This document shows positions 8,099 through 17,577 of a stretch of 64,000 bases of DNA, piece by piece. The notes below the pieces were generated by a model. That model was not told where the DNA came from. It ran no database searches and saw only the letters and a list, made by a program, of their open reading frames with translations. Numbering within the stretch: position 1 is the first letter of the stretch; the number at the start of each line of letters is the position of its first letter. Both the position numbers and the translations under genes were made by a program. Location of the stretch: NCBI RefSeq assembly GCF_030010415.1, contig NZ_JASCSA010000011.1; one strand, given 5' to 3'. Source of the DNA: Cobetia amphilecti (lineage in GTDB: Bacteria; Pseudomonadota; Gammaproteobacteria; Pseudomonadales; Halomonadaceae).

Positions 8099-9101
8099 GC
8101 TGGCGGCGGCGCAGTTCGCGTTCCACCAGCGTCACACCGGGCGTGATCTGGCCCTGAATGCCCTGCAGCGCCAGCGTCAGCGTCGCATCGGCGATCTGCT
8201 GGTGACGCTGGGGCAGTGAATGGATCGGCAGCGGCAGAAAGTCGAGCAGGCGGTCGTCGCCGAAGCTGGCCATCGCCTTGGGCGGATTGGCCGGCGGCCC
8301 CTCGGCGAACAGCACATCGAGCACGCCATCCATCAGGGTGTAGGAGGCGGTGACGATGGCGTCCGGCAGCGGTGAATGGCGGAGATGCTCGGTCAACGCC
8401 GCCGCGCCCGCCTCGCGCTCGTAACGCGCGGCATGCAGGGTGGTGGCCTCAAGCTCGCTGCTGCCGGTGCGCTGCTGATAGTGCGTCAGCGCCGCCTGCA
8501 TGCCGCTGGCGCGCGCCCGCGTGATATCGATCTCCGGCAAGGCATCCAGCCACAGCAGTCGCTGCGGCGCGTGTTCCAGCACGGCTTCGGTCAGCTGGCG
8601 GGCGGCATCTTCATTGTTGCTGACCACGCTGGCGAAGTGGCGCGTATCCAGCGCGCGGTCGACACCGATGACCGGGAAGCCATCCAGCGCCAGTTCGCGG
8701 TAGAAGGGGTCATCGGGGGACAGGCAGCTGGCGGTGATCAGTGCATCGACCCGCCGCGCCTTGAGCATGCGCGCCAGCTCGCGCTCGGTTTCCGGCTCAT
8801 CGTCGGAGCAGACGATGAACAGCTGATAGTCGCGCTCACGCGCCCCGCGCTCCAGCAACTTGGCCAGGCGGGCATAACTGGCGTTCTCCAGATCCGGCAG
8901 CATGAAGCCCAGCGTGCGGCTTTCACCACGCCGCAGCGCGGCTGCCTGGGCATCGATCCGATAGTGATGACGTTGTACCACCGCCATGACGCGCTCGACC
9001 GTCTGGGGGCTGATACGTCGTGCCTGTGCCTGCCCATTGACCACATAACTGGCGGTGGTGCGTGAAACGCCTGCAAGACGCGCGATTTCTGCCAGGGTCA
9101 T
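8094..9101 (-). CDS. fruR: Fructose-operon repressor FruR/Cra (LacI family)
   Basis: A 335-residue LacI/GalR-family regulator. The N-terminal helix-turn-helix reads LAEIARLAGVSRTTASYVVN, very close to the Pseudomonas/E. coli FruR (Cra) signature, and is followed by a periplasmic-binding-protein-like effector domain (GFMLPDLENASYARLAKLLE; VIGVDRALD). FruR normally represses the fructose PTS and is relieved by fructose 1-phosphate or 1,6-bisphosphate. It is divergent from fruB across 387 bp that contain a Cra-like half-palindrome. The start at 9101 was chosen over an in-frame ATG at 9185 because it matches the family N-terminus and has AAGGA upstream. Confidence 0.92.
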   Translation of the reverse strand: MTLAEIARLAGVSRTTASYVVNGQAQARRISPQTVERVMAVVQRHHYRIDAQAAALRRGESRTLGFMLPDLENASYARLAKLLERGARERDYQLFIVCSDDEPETERELARMLKARRVDALITASCLSPDDPFYRELALDGFPVIGVDRALDTRHFASVVSNNEDAARQLTEAVLEHAPQRLLWLDALPEIDITRARASGMQAALTHYQQRTGSSELEATTLHAARYEREAGAAALTEHLRHSPLPDAIVTASYTLMDGVLDVLFAEGPPANPPKAMASFGDDRLLDFLPLPIHSLPQRHQQIADATLTLALQGIQGQITPGVTLVERELRRRQH

Positions 9102-9488
9102 GCCACTGTCCTTGCTGGAAAGGGGGAACGGGATCTGCGTGCTCCATGTTCGAGGAATGATGCGCACTTGTGGGCTCGGGTGCAAATCCTCTCTGCGCCG
9201 GGCACGCCTCGCTCGACGCCTCTCGAGCCCGCGCCACAGGCGGCTCTACGCCCAATGTCTAGTCACCAGAAGCACGTTTTCGGTTTGTGTTCGCTTGATC
9301 GGGCGCAAGAAAACGGCCAGCATGAGCCCTATTGAGGTGACACGATTCAGCATGCTCGTCATCACGCCATGACGCCGCTACCCTGTCGGAACTCGCCAAG
9401 TGACGTGTCGCGGCAGCTGAAATACTCGCTTGCAGCGCACCGCCAACATCCAGGCTCCTCATCAGAAGGGAGCCTCAAGGAGCCAGCC
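9102..9488. other. fruR-fruB divergent intergenic region
   Basis: No gene is seen in these 387 bases. The region holds a Cra-like operator (9338-9349) and, just upstream of the fruB ribosome-binding site, a small hairpin (AGGCTCC at 9452-9458 with GGAGCCT at 9469-9475). I could not fix -35/-10 boxes with confidence. Confidence 0.6.
9338..9349. promoter_or_regulatory. Candidate FruR/Cra operator
   Basis: TGACACGATTCA matches the Cra core TGAATCGATTCA at 10 of 12 positions, with one perfect half-site (CGATTCAGC). It lies between the divergent fruR and fruB starts, 139 bases before the fruB ATG. Binding is inferred from position and similarity. Confidence 0.55.
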
Positions 9489-12400
9489 ATGCTCAGTCTT
9501 GATCGCGAGGACATTCTTCTCGCCGCCCATGCCAGCGACTGGCGCGATGCCTTGCAACAGGCCGCCGATGCCCTGGTCGCCGGTGGGCGCGCCACGCCCG
9601 ACTACCGTGAGGGCCTGCTGGCGCGTGAAGCCCAGTCTTCCACCTACCTGGGGCAGGGGATCGCGATTCCCCACGGCACGCCGGACAGCCGCGAGGCCGT
9701 GCTGGCCACCGGGGTGCGTGTTCTGCAGTTTCCGCAGGGCGTGGAGTGGCACGACGGCAATCGCGTCTTCCTGCTGGTGACCATAGCGGCACAGTCCGAT
9801 GAGCATCTCGACATCCTGCGCGCGCTGACGCGCGTGCTCGATCGCGACGGTGTCAGTGAGCGCCTGGCCTCGGCGACCACCGCCGAGGAAGTGCTGAGCG
9901 AGCTGGGCCGCGAGGTGGTGCCGCCGCGCCTGGATGCCGAGACGCTGCTGTGCGGCTTCCCCGCGCGCGATCGTGATGAGCTGGTGCTGGCGGGGGCCGC
10001 GCGTCTGCGTCAGGCCGGCTGTGTCAGTGATGGCTTCATCTCGGCCATGCTCGCCGCCCAACCGGTGGCGCTGGGGCAGGGCGTGTGGCTGGCGCAATCA
10101 CAGCAGGATGTCACCCGCTCGGCGCTGGCCATCGTCACGCCGGAGAAAGCACTGGAGACGCGCCACGGGCGCATCACTGCGCTGGCCTGTCTGGCAGTCG
10201 ATGCCCAGCAGGGCCAGCATCAGCCGTTGCTTGAGCGCCTGCTGACGCTGCTGGAAGAGGGCGCGGGAGAAAGCCTGCCAGGCCTGTCGGCCAGCGCCCT
10301 GCTGGCGCGGCTGTCTGGGGAATCCGCCACGGCGCAGCTGGCTCAGGTCGTGTTGCTCAATGCCCACGGCCTGCATGCGCGTCCGGCCAAGCAGCTGGTA
10401 CAGGCGGCGCGCGAAGCCGGTGAGCAGCATGGCGTCATTCCGGCGTTGCGACTGGAAGGCGATGACAGCGGTGTGGTCAGTGCCGCCAGTCTGACCAAGG
10501 TATTGGGGCTGGGCGCACGCCGCGGCCAGACGCTGATCTTCAGCGCCTCCGGCGATGACTCGGCGGCCAATCAGGCGGCGCTGAGCATGATGGTGAGCGC
10601 GGTGCAGGCCGGTCTCGGCGAGGCGGTGGAGCCGCTGGCCGATTGGCGCGCCGACGCCGCCACGCCGCTGGAGGCCAGCGAACAGCAAGCCACCGGCGAC
10701 ACCCAGCAGGCCGCTCCCGACGCCGACAGCGTGGTGCCCGCGGTGGCCGCCTCGCCGGGCATGGCCATCGCGCCGTGCTGGGTGATGCGCCTGCCGCGCT
10801 TCGTCTACGAGACGCGCAGCGATGCCGGCGCCGATCGTGAGGCCGAGCGCCTGGTGGCCAGTATCCAGACCGCCCGCGAGCAGTTGCTGGCGCTGGTCAA
10901 TCGTGCCGAAGGCGCCGAGATGGCCGAGATTCTCTCGATGCACGAGGAGATGCTCGGCGATCCGGAGCTGTTTGCCGCGGCGCGCGAGAGCCTCGATGAA
11001 GGCCACAGCGCCGAAGCGGCGTGGTGGTCGGCCATCGACAGCGCCGCCAGCGCCCAGGAGAACCTCGCCGATCGCCTGCTGGCCGAACGCGCCGCCGACC
11101 TGCGCGATGTCGGCCGGCGGGTGCTCGGCGTGCTGACCGATACGCCGCTGCCCAGCGCCCCCGAGACACCGCATGTGCTGGTGACTGAGGACATCGGCCC
11201 GTCGGATGTAGCGCGTCTGGATACCACTCGCGTGCGGGGGCTGGTCACGGCGTTGGGCGGGGCGACCTCGCACAGCGCGATTCTGGCGCGTTCGCTGGGC
11301 ATTCCGGCGGTGGTCGGGGCTGGCCCGAGCGTGCTGGCGATCGCCGATGGCAGCGAGCTGATCGTCGATGGTGAACGAGGCCGCGTCAGCGTGATGCCCT
11401 CGGCCAGTCGCCGCGCGCGTGCCGAAGAGGCGATCGCCGGGCATGAGCAGCGTCAGGCCGCCGCCTGGGAGTCGCGCATGGCACCCGCCACGACCCTGGA
11501 TGGCCATCATGTCGAGGTGGTCGCCAATCTGGGCAACACCGCCCATGCCGGCGACGCCGTCGAGCGCGGTGCCGAGGGTGTCGGCCTGCTGCGTACCGAA
11601 TTCGTGTTCATGGCGCACCCGCAGGCGCCGGATCTTGCCACCCAGACCGCCCAGTACGGCGAGGCGCTGGATGCGCTCGAGGGGCGGCCGCTGGTGGCAC
11701 GCACGCTGGACGTCGGCGGCGACAAGCCGCTGCCGTACTGGCCGCTGCCGCGTGAGGACAATCCCTTCCTCGGCCTGCGCGGCATTCGCCTCGCCCTGAC
11801 CCGCCCGGAAGTGCTCGAGACCCAGGTGCGGGCGCTGCTGACGGCCGCCGGTGCGCGGCCGATCCGCCTGATGTTCCCGATGGTCAAGGACCTGGCCGAG
11901 CTGCGTGGCGCGCGTGCCATCGTCGATCGCGTGCGTGCCGAGCTGGACGCCGCCTACGAGACTGAGCATGGCCAGCCGCCGGTGCGCGACGTGCAGGTCG
12001 GCGTGATGATCGAGATTCCCTCGGCGGCGCTGACTGCTGCCAGCATCGCGCCGGAAGTCGACTTCTTCTCGGTGGGCACCAATGACCTGACCCAGTACAC
12101 CCTGGCGATCGACCGTGGCCATGCGACGCTCTCGGCGCAGGCCGATGGCCTGCATCCGGCGGTGTTGCGCCTGATCGAGATGACCGTCAGTGCCGCCCAC
12201 GCCCACGGTGCCTGGGTCGGCGTCTGCGGTGAGCTGGCCAGTGATGACCAGGCCGTCGGCGTGCTGGTCGGGCTGGGCGTGGATGAGCTGTCGGTGTCCA
12301 GCCGCCAGATTCCGCTGGTCAAGGCGCGGGTGCGCGAGCTGGACCTGGCCACGGCGCGTGAGCAGGCGAGGGTCGCGTTGGCCCAGCCGACCTCGGAAGA

Positions 12401-12545
12401 CGTGCGCAGTGCTCTGGAAGCGCTGCTCGAGCAGGGCGAGCCTTCAACTGCCGAGGTCACCTCAGGCGCTGCGGCCAGTCATGCGGCCAGTAATGCGGCC
12501 AGTAATGCGGACAGTAGTGGACACAGCCCGCGGGAGTCAGTGTGA
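9489..12545 (+). CDS. fruB: Fructose PTS multiphosphoryl protein (EIIA-HPr-EI fusion)
   Basis: A 1018-residue fusion carrying the soluble phosphoryl relay of the fructose phosphotransferase system. EIIA-Fru is N-terminal (active His about 62, GIAIPHGTPDSRE). A second region (about 155-270) looks like a degenerate EIIA copy. HPr follows (His about 296, GLHARPAKQLV), then enzyme I (phospho-His about 595, GGATSHSAILARS; PEP-binding region SVGTNDLTQYTLAIDR). It passes phosphate from PEP to FruA. The ATG at 9489 has AAGGAG upstream and starts MLSLDREDILL, the EIIA N-terminus; longer in-frame starts would add a non-conserved leader. The 3' end carries a 12-bp tandem array encoding an AASN repeat. 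The stop overlaps the fruK start by one base. Confidence 0.95.
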   Translation: MLSLDREDILLAAHASDWRDALQQAADALVAGGRATPDYREGLLAREAQSSTYLGQGIAIPHGTPDSREAVLATGVRVLQFPQGVEWHDGNRVFLLVTIAAQSDEHLDILRALTRVLDRDGVSERLASATTAEEVLSELGREVVPPRLDAETLLCGFPARDRDELVLAGAARLRQAGCVSDGFISAMLAAQPVALGQGVWLAQSQQDVTRSALAIVTPEKALETRHGRITALACLAVDAQQGQHQPLLERLLTLLEEGAGESLPGLSASALLARLSGESATAQLAQVVLLNAHGLHARPAKQLVQAAREAGEQHGVIPALRLEGDDSGVVSAASLTKVLGLGARRGQTLIFSASGDDSAANQAALSMMVSAVQAGLGEAVEPLADWRADAATPLEASEQQATGDTQQAAPDADSVVPAVAASPGMAIAPCWVMRLPRFVYETRSDAGADREAERLVASIQTAREQLLALVNRAEGAEMAEILSMHEEMLGDPELFAAARESLDEGHSAEAAWWSAIDSAASAQENLADRLLAERAADLRDVGRRVLGVLTDTPLPSAPETPHVLVTEDIGPSDVARLDTTRVRGLVTALGGATSHSAILARSLGIPAVVGAGPSVLAIADGSELIVDGERGRVSVMPSASRRARAEEAIAGHEQRQAAAWESRMAPATTLDGHHVEVVANLGNTAHAGDAVERGAEGVGLLRTEFVFMAHPQAPDLATQTAQYGEALDALEGRPLVARTLDVGGDKPLPYWPLPREDNPFLGLRGIRLALTRPEVLETQVRALLTAAGARPIRLMFPMVKDLAELRGARAIVDRVRAELDAAYETEHGQPPVRDVQVGVMIEIPSAALTAASIAPEVDFFSVGTNDLTQYTLAIDRGHATLSAQADGLHPAVLRLIEMTVSAAHAHGAWVGVCGELASDDQAVGVLVGLGVDELSVSSRQIPLVKARVRELDLATAREQARVALAQPTSEDVRSALEALLEQGEPSTAEVTSGAAASHAASNAASNADSSGHSPRESV
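12468..12515. repeat. Four in-frame 12-bp repeats near the fruB 3' end
   Basis: Four 12-bp units from 12468 with consensus AATGCGGCCAGT encode Asn/His-Ala-Ala-Ser repeats in the last 26 codons of fruB, after the conserved EI domain ends. Confidence 0.8.
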
Positions 12546-13588
12546 TGAATGACAACACGACGCGTCAGGCCGCCGGCTGCCCGGTATTGTGCGTGACGCT
12601 CAACCCGGCGCTGGACATGACCATCGGCCTCGACAGCCTGGTGCCGGGCAAGGTCAACCGGGCGCGCAGCCATCATCTCGAGGCGGCGGGCAAGGGCATC
12701 AACGTCGCGCGGGTGCTGGCGACGCTGGGCCATCCGGTGACGCTGAGCGGCTTTCTGGGCGCCGACAACCAGGCCGATTTCGAGGCCGCCTTCGCCGAGT
12801 GGGGGCTGAGTGACGCCTTCGAACGCGTCGCGGGCGCGACCCGCATCAACGTCAAGCTCGGGGAGGCCAGTGGCCGCGTCACCGATATCAACGGCGCGGG
12901 CATGCAGGTCGATGAGGCTGCCTTCACGCGGCTTGAGGCGCGCATCGATGACTGGATCGATCGTCAGCAGGCCGAGGGTAGCCCAGAGCGCTGTGCCGTC
13001 GTCATCGCCGGCAGCCTGCCGCCGGGCGTCAGCAGCGAGCAGCTGGCAAGTCTGGTGCAGCGGGTGCGTACCCGCCACATTGCCTGCTGGCTGGATACCA
13101 GCGGCACGGCACTCGAAGCCGGTCTGGCGGTGCCGCCCAGCGGCGTGAAGCCCAACGAGCAGGAACTGGCGCTGTGGGCGGGCGAGCCGCTGGAGAGCGA
13201 CGCCGCCCGTCAGCGCGCGCTGGCGAGTCTGGTCGAGCATGGCATCGAGCAGGCGCTGATCTCTGCCGGCCCGGAAGGCGTGCTGTGGGCAAGCCCCGGC
13301 GCCGAGACACTGCGGGCACGCCCGCCGCGCATGCGAGTGGTCAGTACCGTGTGTGCCGGTGATACCCTGCTGGCCGCCATGCTGCATGGGGTGCTCTGCC
13401 ATCCGACACCCACGGCGGCCATGCGTGAACGGATTCTGCGTCATGCCACGGCGCTTTCCGCCGAGGCCGTGACCCACCCGGGGCCGGGCAATCCCGCCGC
13501 CCCGGAGCTTGAAACCCTCCAACAACACACCAGCATCGAGACATTGGCCAGTGCCGAGGTCGCGACAGCCGGAGAGCCACGCCCATGA
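12545..13588 (+). CDS. fruK: 1-phosphofructokinase
   Basis: A 347-residue PfkB/ribokinase-family kinase that phosphorylates fructose 1-phosphate (the FruA product) to fructose 1,6-bisphosphate. Family features are TLNPALDMTIGLD at the N-terminus, AAGKGINVARVLATLG (sugar site), IAGSLPPGV, KPNEQELALWAG and the anion-hole/catalytic motif VSTVCAGDTLLAAML (catalytic Asp in AGD). ATG 12545 shares a base with the fruB TGA; an overlapping GTG at 12542 is also in frame. GGGAG lies eight bases upstream of the ATG. It is the middle gene of fruBKA, and its TGA overlaps the fruA ATG (ATGA), so translation is likely coupled. Confidence 0.95.
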   Translation: MNDNTTRQAAGCPVLCVTLNPALDMTIGLDSLVPGKVNRARSHHLEAAGKGINVARVLATLGHPVTLSGFLGADNQADFEAAFAEWGLSDAFERVAGATRINVKLGEASGRVTDINGAGMQVDEAAFTRLEARIDDWIDRQQAEGSPERCAVVIAGSLPPGVSSEQLASLVQRVRTRHIACWLDTSGTALEAGLAVPPSGVKPNEQELALWAGEPLESDAARQRALASLVEHGIEQALISAGPEGVLWASPGAETLRARPPRMRVVSTVCAGDTLLAAMLHGVLCHPTPTAAMRERILRHATALSAEAVTHPGPGNPAAPELETLQQHTSIETLASAEVATAGEPRP

Positions 13589-15372
13589 ATGTCATCATCG
13601 TTACCGCCTGCCCGAGTGGCATGGCGACCAGCTTCCTGGCGGCGCGCCGCCTGGAGCAGGCCGCCCGTCGTCGCGACTGGGAGCCCCTCATCGACATGCG
13701 CTCGCAATTCGAGCGTGAACTCGTGTTGAGCGATGCCCAGCTCGCCGCCGCCGAACTGGTGATCGTCGCGGCGTCGCCGATGACCAGCGCCGGTCTCGAG
13801 CGTTTCGTCGGCAAGCGCGTGCATGTCGCGCCCATCGAAGAGGCGCTGCCGGACCCCGCCGCCTTCCTGGCCAATGCCGAGGCCCGCGCCCGCGTGCTGG
13901 AAGCCAAGGACATCGCCGACGTGGCTGCGACTGTCAGCGCCACGGCCACCGGCGCAGCAAGCGCAGCTGGTGGAGAGGTGGCGCACAAGCCGTCCATCGT
14001 CGCGGTCACCGCCTGCCCGACCGGCGTGGCGCATACCTTCATGGCCGCCGAGGCCCTGAGCGAGGCAGGGCGAGCGCTGGGCTACCCGACGCGGGTCGAG
14101 ACCCAGGGCTCGGTGGGCGCGCAGGATGCGCTGACCGAGCAGGAAATCGCCGCGGCAGAGGTGGTGATCCTGGCCTGTGATATCGAGGTCGACCCGACAC
14201 GCTTCGCCGGCAAACGGGTCTGGCGGACCTCCACCGGCACCGCGCTCAAGAAGCCGCGCGATACCATCGAGCAGGCACTGGAAGGCGCCGAGGTGGAATC
14301 CGCCACCGCCGTGGGCGGTCAGGGCAGCCAGCAGAAGGGCGAGAAGCGCGGCCCCTACAAGCACCTGCTGACCGGCGTGTCCTTCATGCTGCCGATGGTG
14401 GTGGCGGGCGGCCTGATGATCGCGTTGTCCTTCGTGTTCGGCATCAAGGCCTTCGAGGAAGAAGGCACCCTGGCGGCGGCGCTGATGCAGATCGGCGGCG
14501 GCTCGGCCTTCAAGCTGATGATTCCGGTGCTGGCGGGCTATATCGCCTACTCCATCGCCGACCGCCCTGGCATCACGCCGGGCATGATCGGTGGCTGGCT
14601 GGCCGCCACTCTCGATGCCGGCTTCCTCGGCGGTATCATCGCCGGCTTCCTGGCGGGCTACAGCGCGCTGGGGCTGAGCCGTTTCGTCAAGCTGCCGCAG
14701 TCGATCGAATCGCTCAAGCCGATCCTGATCATCCCGCTGGTGGCGAGCATGGTCACCGGTCTGGTGATGATCTACGTGGTCGGCACGCCGGTGGCGGGTC
14801 TGATGGCGACGCTGACCGAATTCCTCGAATCGATGGGCTCGGCCAATGCCGTGCTGCTGGGCATTCTGCTCGGCGCGATGATGTGCTTCGACCTCGGTGG
14901 CCCGGTCAACAAGGCCGCCTACGCCTTCGGTGTCGGCCTGCTGGCCAGCGAGACCTATGCGCCGATGGCGGCCATCATGGCGGCCGGCATGGTGCCGGCG
15001 CTGGGCATGGGGCTGGCCAGCTTCATCGCGCGTAGCAAGTTCGCCGAGCCGGAGCGTGAGGCGGGCAAGGCCAGCTTCATTCTCGGCCTGTGCTTCATCT
15101 CCGAGGGTGCGATTCCGTTCGCCGCCAAGGACCCGCTGCGCGTGATTCCGGCCTGCATGGTCGGCGGTGCCGTCACCGGCGCACTGTCGATGCTGATAGG
15201 CGCCAAGCTGCTGGCACCGCACGGCGGGCTGTTCGTGCTGCTGATCCCCAACGCCATCAACGTGCCGCTGATGTACCTGGGCGCCATCGTCGCCGGCACC
15301 CTGGTGACGGGTATCGGCTATGCGCTGATCAAGAAGGGCGCACAGCAGGTCGAGACCGCTGCCGCGACCTGA
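13585..15372 (+). CDS. fruA: Fructose PTS EIIBC permease
   Basis: A 595-residue membrane permease that imports fructose and phosphorylates it at C-1. Two IIB domains occur in tandem: IIB' (Cys9 in TACPSGMATS) and IIB (Cys144 in TACPTGVAHT, the expected phospho-cysteine). The IIC domain follows from about residue 255, with many membrane segments and the motif DLGGPVNKAAYAFG. The duplicated IIB is typical of FruA in E. coli and Pseudomonas; the first copy usually serves in docking. Its start overlaps the fruK stop by four bases. A strong terminator 56 bases downstream closes the operon. Confidence 0.95.
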   Translation: MNVIIVTACPSGMATSFLAARRLEQAARRRDWEPLIDMRSQFERELVLSDAQLAAAELVIVAASPMTSAGLERFVGKRVHVAPIEEALPDPAAFLANAEARARVLEAKDIADVAATVSATATGAASAAGGEVAHKPSIVAVTACPTGVAHTFMAAEALSEAGRALGYPTRVETQGSVGAQDALTEQEIAAAEVVILACDIEVDPTRFAGKRVWRTSTGTALKKPRDTIEQALEGAEVESATAVGGQGSQQKGEKRGPYKHLLTGVSFMLPMVVAGGLMIALSFVFGIKAFEEEGTLAAALMQIGGGSAFKLMIPVLAGYIAYSIADRPGITPGMIGGWLAATLDAGFLGGIIAGFLAGYSALGLSRFVKLPQSIESLKPILIIPLVASMVTGLVMIYVVGTPVAGLMATLTEFLESMGSANAVLLGILLGAMMCFDLGGPVNKAAYAFGVGLLASETYAPMAAIMAAGMVPALGMGLASFIARSKFAEPEREAGKASFILGLCFISEGAIPFAAKDPLRVIPACMVGGAVTGALSMLIGAKLLAPHGGLFVLLIPNAINVPLMYLGAIVAGTLVTGIGYALIKKGAQQVETAAAT

Positions 15373-15428
15373 GCCGCTGGCAGGCAGGTAAGGACGCAAG
15401 CCGCAAACGCACAAGGCAAGACGCAAAA

Positions 15429-15459
15429 AGCCCCCGCCGGTCTCCCGGCGGGGGCTTTT
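15429..15459 (+). terminator. Rho-independent terminator of fruBKA
   Basis: A perfect 12-bp stem (AGCCCCCGCCGG with CCGGCGGGGGCT) and a 4-nt loop are followed by TTT. A run of A on the other side could make it bidirectional for betT. Confidence 0.9.
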
Positions 15460-15501
15460 GCATTGCAGGCCGAGCGCAGGCGCTCAGCGACAGCGGATGG
15501 C

Positions 15502-15546
15502 TCAGTCCAGTTCTGATCAGTCCAGCTTCGATCAGTCCAGTTCTGA
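15502..15546. repeat. Three 15-bp repeats carrying three in-frame betT stop codons
   Basis: Units at 15502-15516, 15517-15531 and 15532-15546 read TCAGTCCAG(T/C)TT(C/-)-type copies on the plus strand. On the minus strand each encodes Ser-Glu/Lys-Leu-Asp-stop. The real betT end (SELD-stop) is the first unit read; the next two copies repeat the same four codons and stop in the same frame. Confidence 0.85.
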
Positions 15547-17577
15547 CTTGCCGATCACGCCAGGCATCGCCGGGGCTTCATTGACCGTGTCGTGGCGCAC
15601 GAAGGCCAGATGCTGCTGGTAGGCGGTGACGACTTCGTCGAGCACCTGGGCCCGCGACAGGCCGTTGAGCTCCTGACCGCTGCCACCTTCGGAGAGGTGC
15701 ACTTCCAGACGCAGGTAGAAGTCGTCATTGGCGTCGATGAAGCTCGGCGTCTGCTGGCGTACCGCACGCACCTGGTAGACGAAGTTGGAGGCGTCCTCGA
15801 ACTCGACTTCCAGCGTCACGCGGGGCAGCGGCTCATCTTCCAGCGTCTCTTCGGTGACGCTCGAGACCTGACCGCGACGATTGAGCTCCTCGGCCAGCTG
15901 GTTGAGTGCCGGACGGATGGAGCGCTTGAGGGTCGCCTCGGAACTGCCGCTCTGGGCGAAGTCGAGCACGTGATCCAGACGCTCATGCCAGTCGACACCT
16001 TCGTAGACGCAGCTGTTGTCCTGACGCACGTTCTCCTTGCGGTCCTCGATCATCAGCGCCTTGTACATGCCGATCATCATGAAGATCAGCACGATGGAGA
16101 AGGGCACGGCGGTGATCACCACGGCGCTCTGCAGCGCGCTCAGGCCCCCGACCATCAACAGTGCCAGCGTCAGCAGGCCGATGATGGCGGACCAGAAGAT
16201 GCGCAGCCAGATCGGCGCATCGTGGTTCACGTCCTTGAGGATGGAGGTGAAGTTGGCCAGTACCAGGGCGCCGGAGTCGGCGGAGGTCACGAAGAACACG
16301 ATACCCAGAATCGCCACCACGGCGGTGGTGATGGTGGAGTAGGGCAGCTGCTCCAGGAAGGTGTAGATGGTGTTCTGCGGTGCATTCAGGGCTTCGGTGG
16401 CCAGTGCCGCGACGTCCTGATTGGCGACCATGTCGATGGCGGAATTACCGAACACGCTCATCCACACCATCATGAAGCTCAGCGGAATCAGCAGCGCGCC
16501 GAACACGAACTGACGGATGGTACGACCGCGCGAGATACGCGCCAGGAACAGGCCGACGAACGGAGTCCAGGCGATCCACCAGCCCCAGAAGAACAGCGTC
16601 CAGCCGCTCATCCACTCATCGGTACCCGGGGTGTAGGCGTAGGTATCGAAGCTCTTGGCGGTGAACTGGGTGATGTAGTCACCGACATTGAGTACCAGGG
16701 CGTTGAGCAGCTGCGAGGTGTCGCTGACGGCGAGCACGAAGATCAGCAGCGCGGTGGCCAGCAGCATGTTGAACTCGGACAGCATGCGGATGCCTTTCTC
16801 GACACCGGTGATCACGGAAATGGTCGCCAGTACCATCACGCCGATGATCAGCGCGGCCTGGACGGCGAGGTTCTCGGGCACGCCGAGCATGAACTTGAGG
16901 CCGTAATTCAGCTGGATGACGCCGATGCCCAGCGAGGTGGCGATGCCGAACACGGTGGAGATGATCGCGAAGATGTCCACGGCGTTGCCGATCGGGCCAT
17001 TGATGCGGTTGCCGAGCAGCGGGTAGAAGGCCGAGCGGATCGCCAGCGGCAGGCGGTGGCGGTAGCTGAAGTAGGCCAGCGACATGCCGGCGAGCACATA
17101 GATGCCCCAGCCGGAGAGGCCCCAGTGGAAGAAGGTTTCCACCATGGCATTGCGGATTGCCGCCTGGGTCTGGGGGTCACCGGTCACCGGCGCCACGTAG
17201 TGGGACAGCGGTTCGGCGATGCAGTAGAACAGGATGTCGATGCCGATGCCGGCCGCGAACAGCATCGCCGACCAGGACAGCAGCGAGAATTCCGGGCGTG
17301 AATCATCCGGCCCGAGACGAATGCGCCCGAAGCGCGAGCAGGCGATCAGCACCCCGAAGACCAGATAGGCGACGATGGCCAGCATGTAGAACCAGCCGAA
17401 GGTGTCGATGGTCCAGCCCAGGGCGCTGCCGATCCAGGCGTCGGCCTGTTCGGTGAACAGCATCGCGAAGGCCAGGAAGGCGAGGATACCGATGATCGAT
17501 CCGTAGAAGACCGTCGGGTTGATACGACTCGAGGACGGCGTGGCGTTCTCGGCGGAAGCAGGTTTCTGCATGAGCAA
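15532..17577 (-). CDS. betT: BCCT-family choline/betaine transporter, BetT type
   Basis: A 681-residue secondary transporter with 12 predicted membrane segments and a C-terminal cytoplasmic extension of about 170 residues, the length class of E. coli BetT (677). Family motifs are FAAGIGIDILFYCIAEP and GWWIAWTPFVGLFLARISRG (the BCCT signature). BetT proteins import choline with sodium or protons for conversion to glycine betaine under osmotic stress; betaine or ectoine uptake is also possible. No betIBA genes adjoin it, but a BetI-like inverted repeat lies 642 bases upstream. The ATG has GGAGTTGCTC just upstream. The gene ends in a tandem array repeating its own last four codons and stop. Confidence 0.88.
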   Translation of the reverse strand: MLMQKPASAENATPSSSRINPTVFYGSIIGILAFLAFAMLFTEQADAWIGSALGWTIDTFGWFYMLAIVAYLVFGVLIACSRFGRIRLGPDDSRPEFSLLSWSAMLFAAGIGIDILFYCIAEPLSHYVAPVTGDPQTQAAIRNAMVETFFHWGLSGWGIYVLAGMSLAYFSYRHRLPLAIRSAFYPLLGNRINGPIGNAVDIFAIISTVFGIATSLGIGVIQLNYGLKFMLGVPENLAVQAALIIGVMVLATISVITGVEKGIRMLSEFNMLLATALLIFVLAVSDTSQLLNALVLNVGDYITQFTAKSFDTYAYTPGTDEWMSGWTLFFWGWWIAWTPFVGLFLARISRGRTIRQFVFGALLIPLSFMMVWMSVFGNSAIDMVANQDVAALATEALNAPQNTIYTFLEQLPYSTITTAVVAILGIVFFVTSADSGALVLANFTSILKDVNHDAPIWLRIFWSAIIGLLTLALLMVGGLSALQSAVVITAVPFSIVLIFMMIGMYKALMIEDRKENVRQDNSCVYEGVDWHERLDHVLDFAQSGSSEATLKRSIRPALNQLAEELNRRGQVSSVTEETLEDEPLPRVTLEVEFEDASNFVYQVRAVRQQTPSFIDANDDFYLRLEVHLSEGGSGQELNGLSRAQVLDEVVTAYQQHLAFVRHDTVNEAPAMPGVIGKSELD

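Noticed and set aside
10098..12206. A 702-codon open frame antisense to fruB
   Set aside because: It lies wholly inside fruB, which has clear EIIA, HPr and EI motifs; the antisense translation is Gln/His/Arg/Gly-rich and lacks motifs.
13441..15426. A 661-codon open frame antisense to fruA and the end of fruK
   Set aside because: The sense genes are certain, and the antisense product has typical shadow composition.
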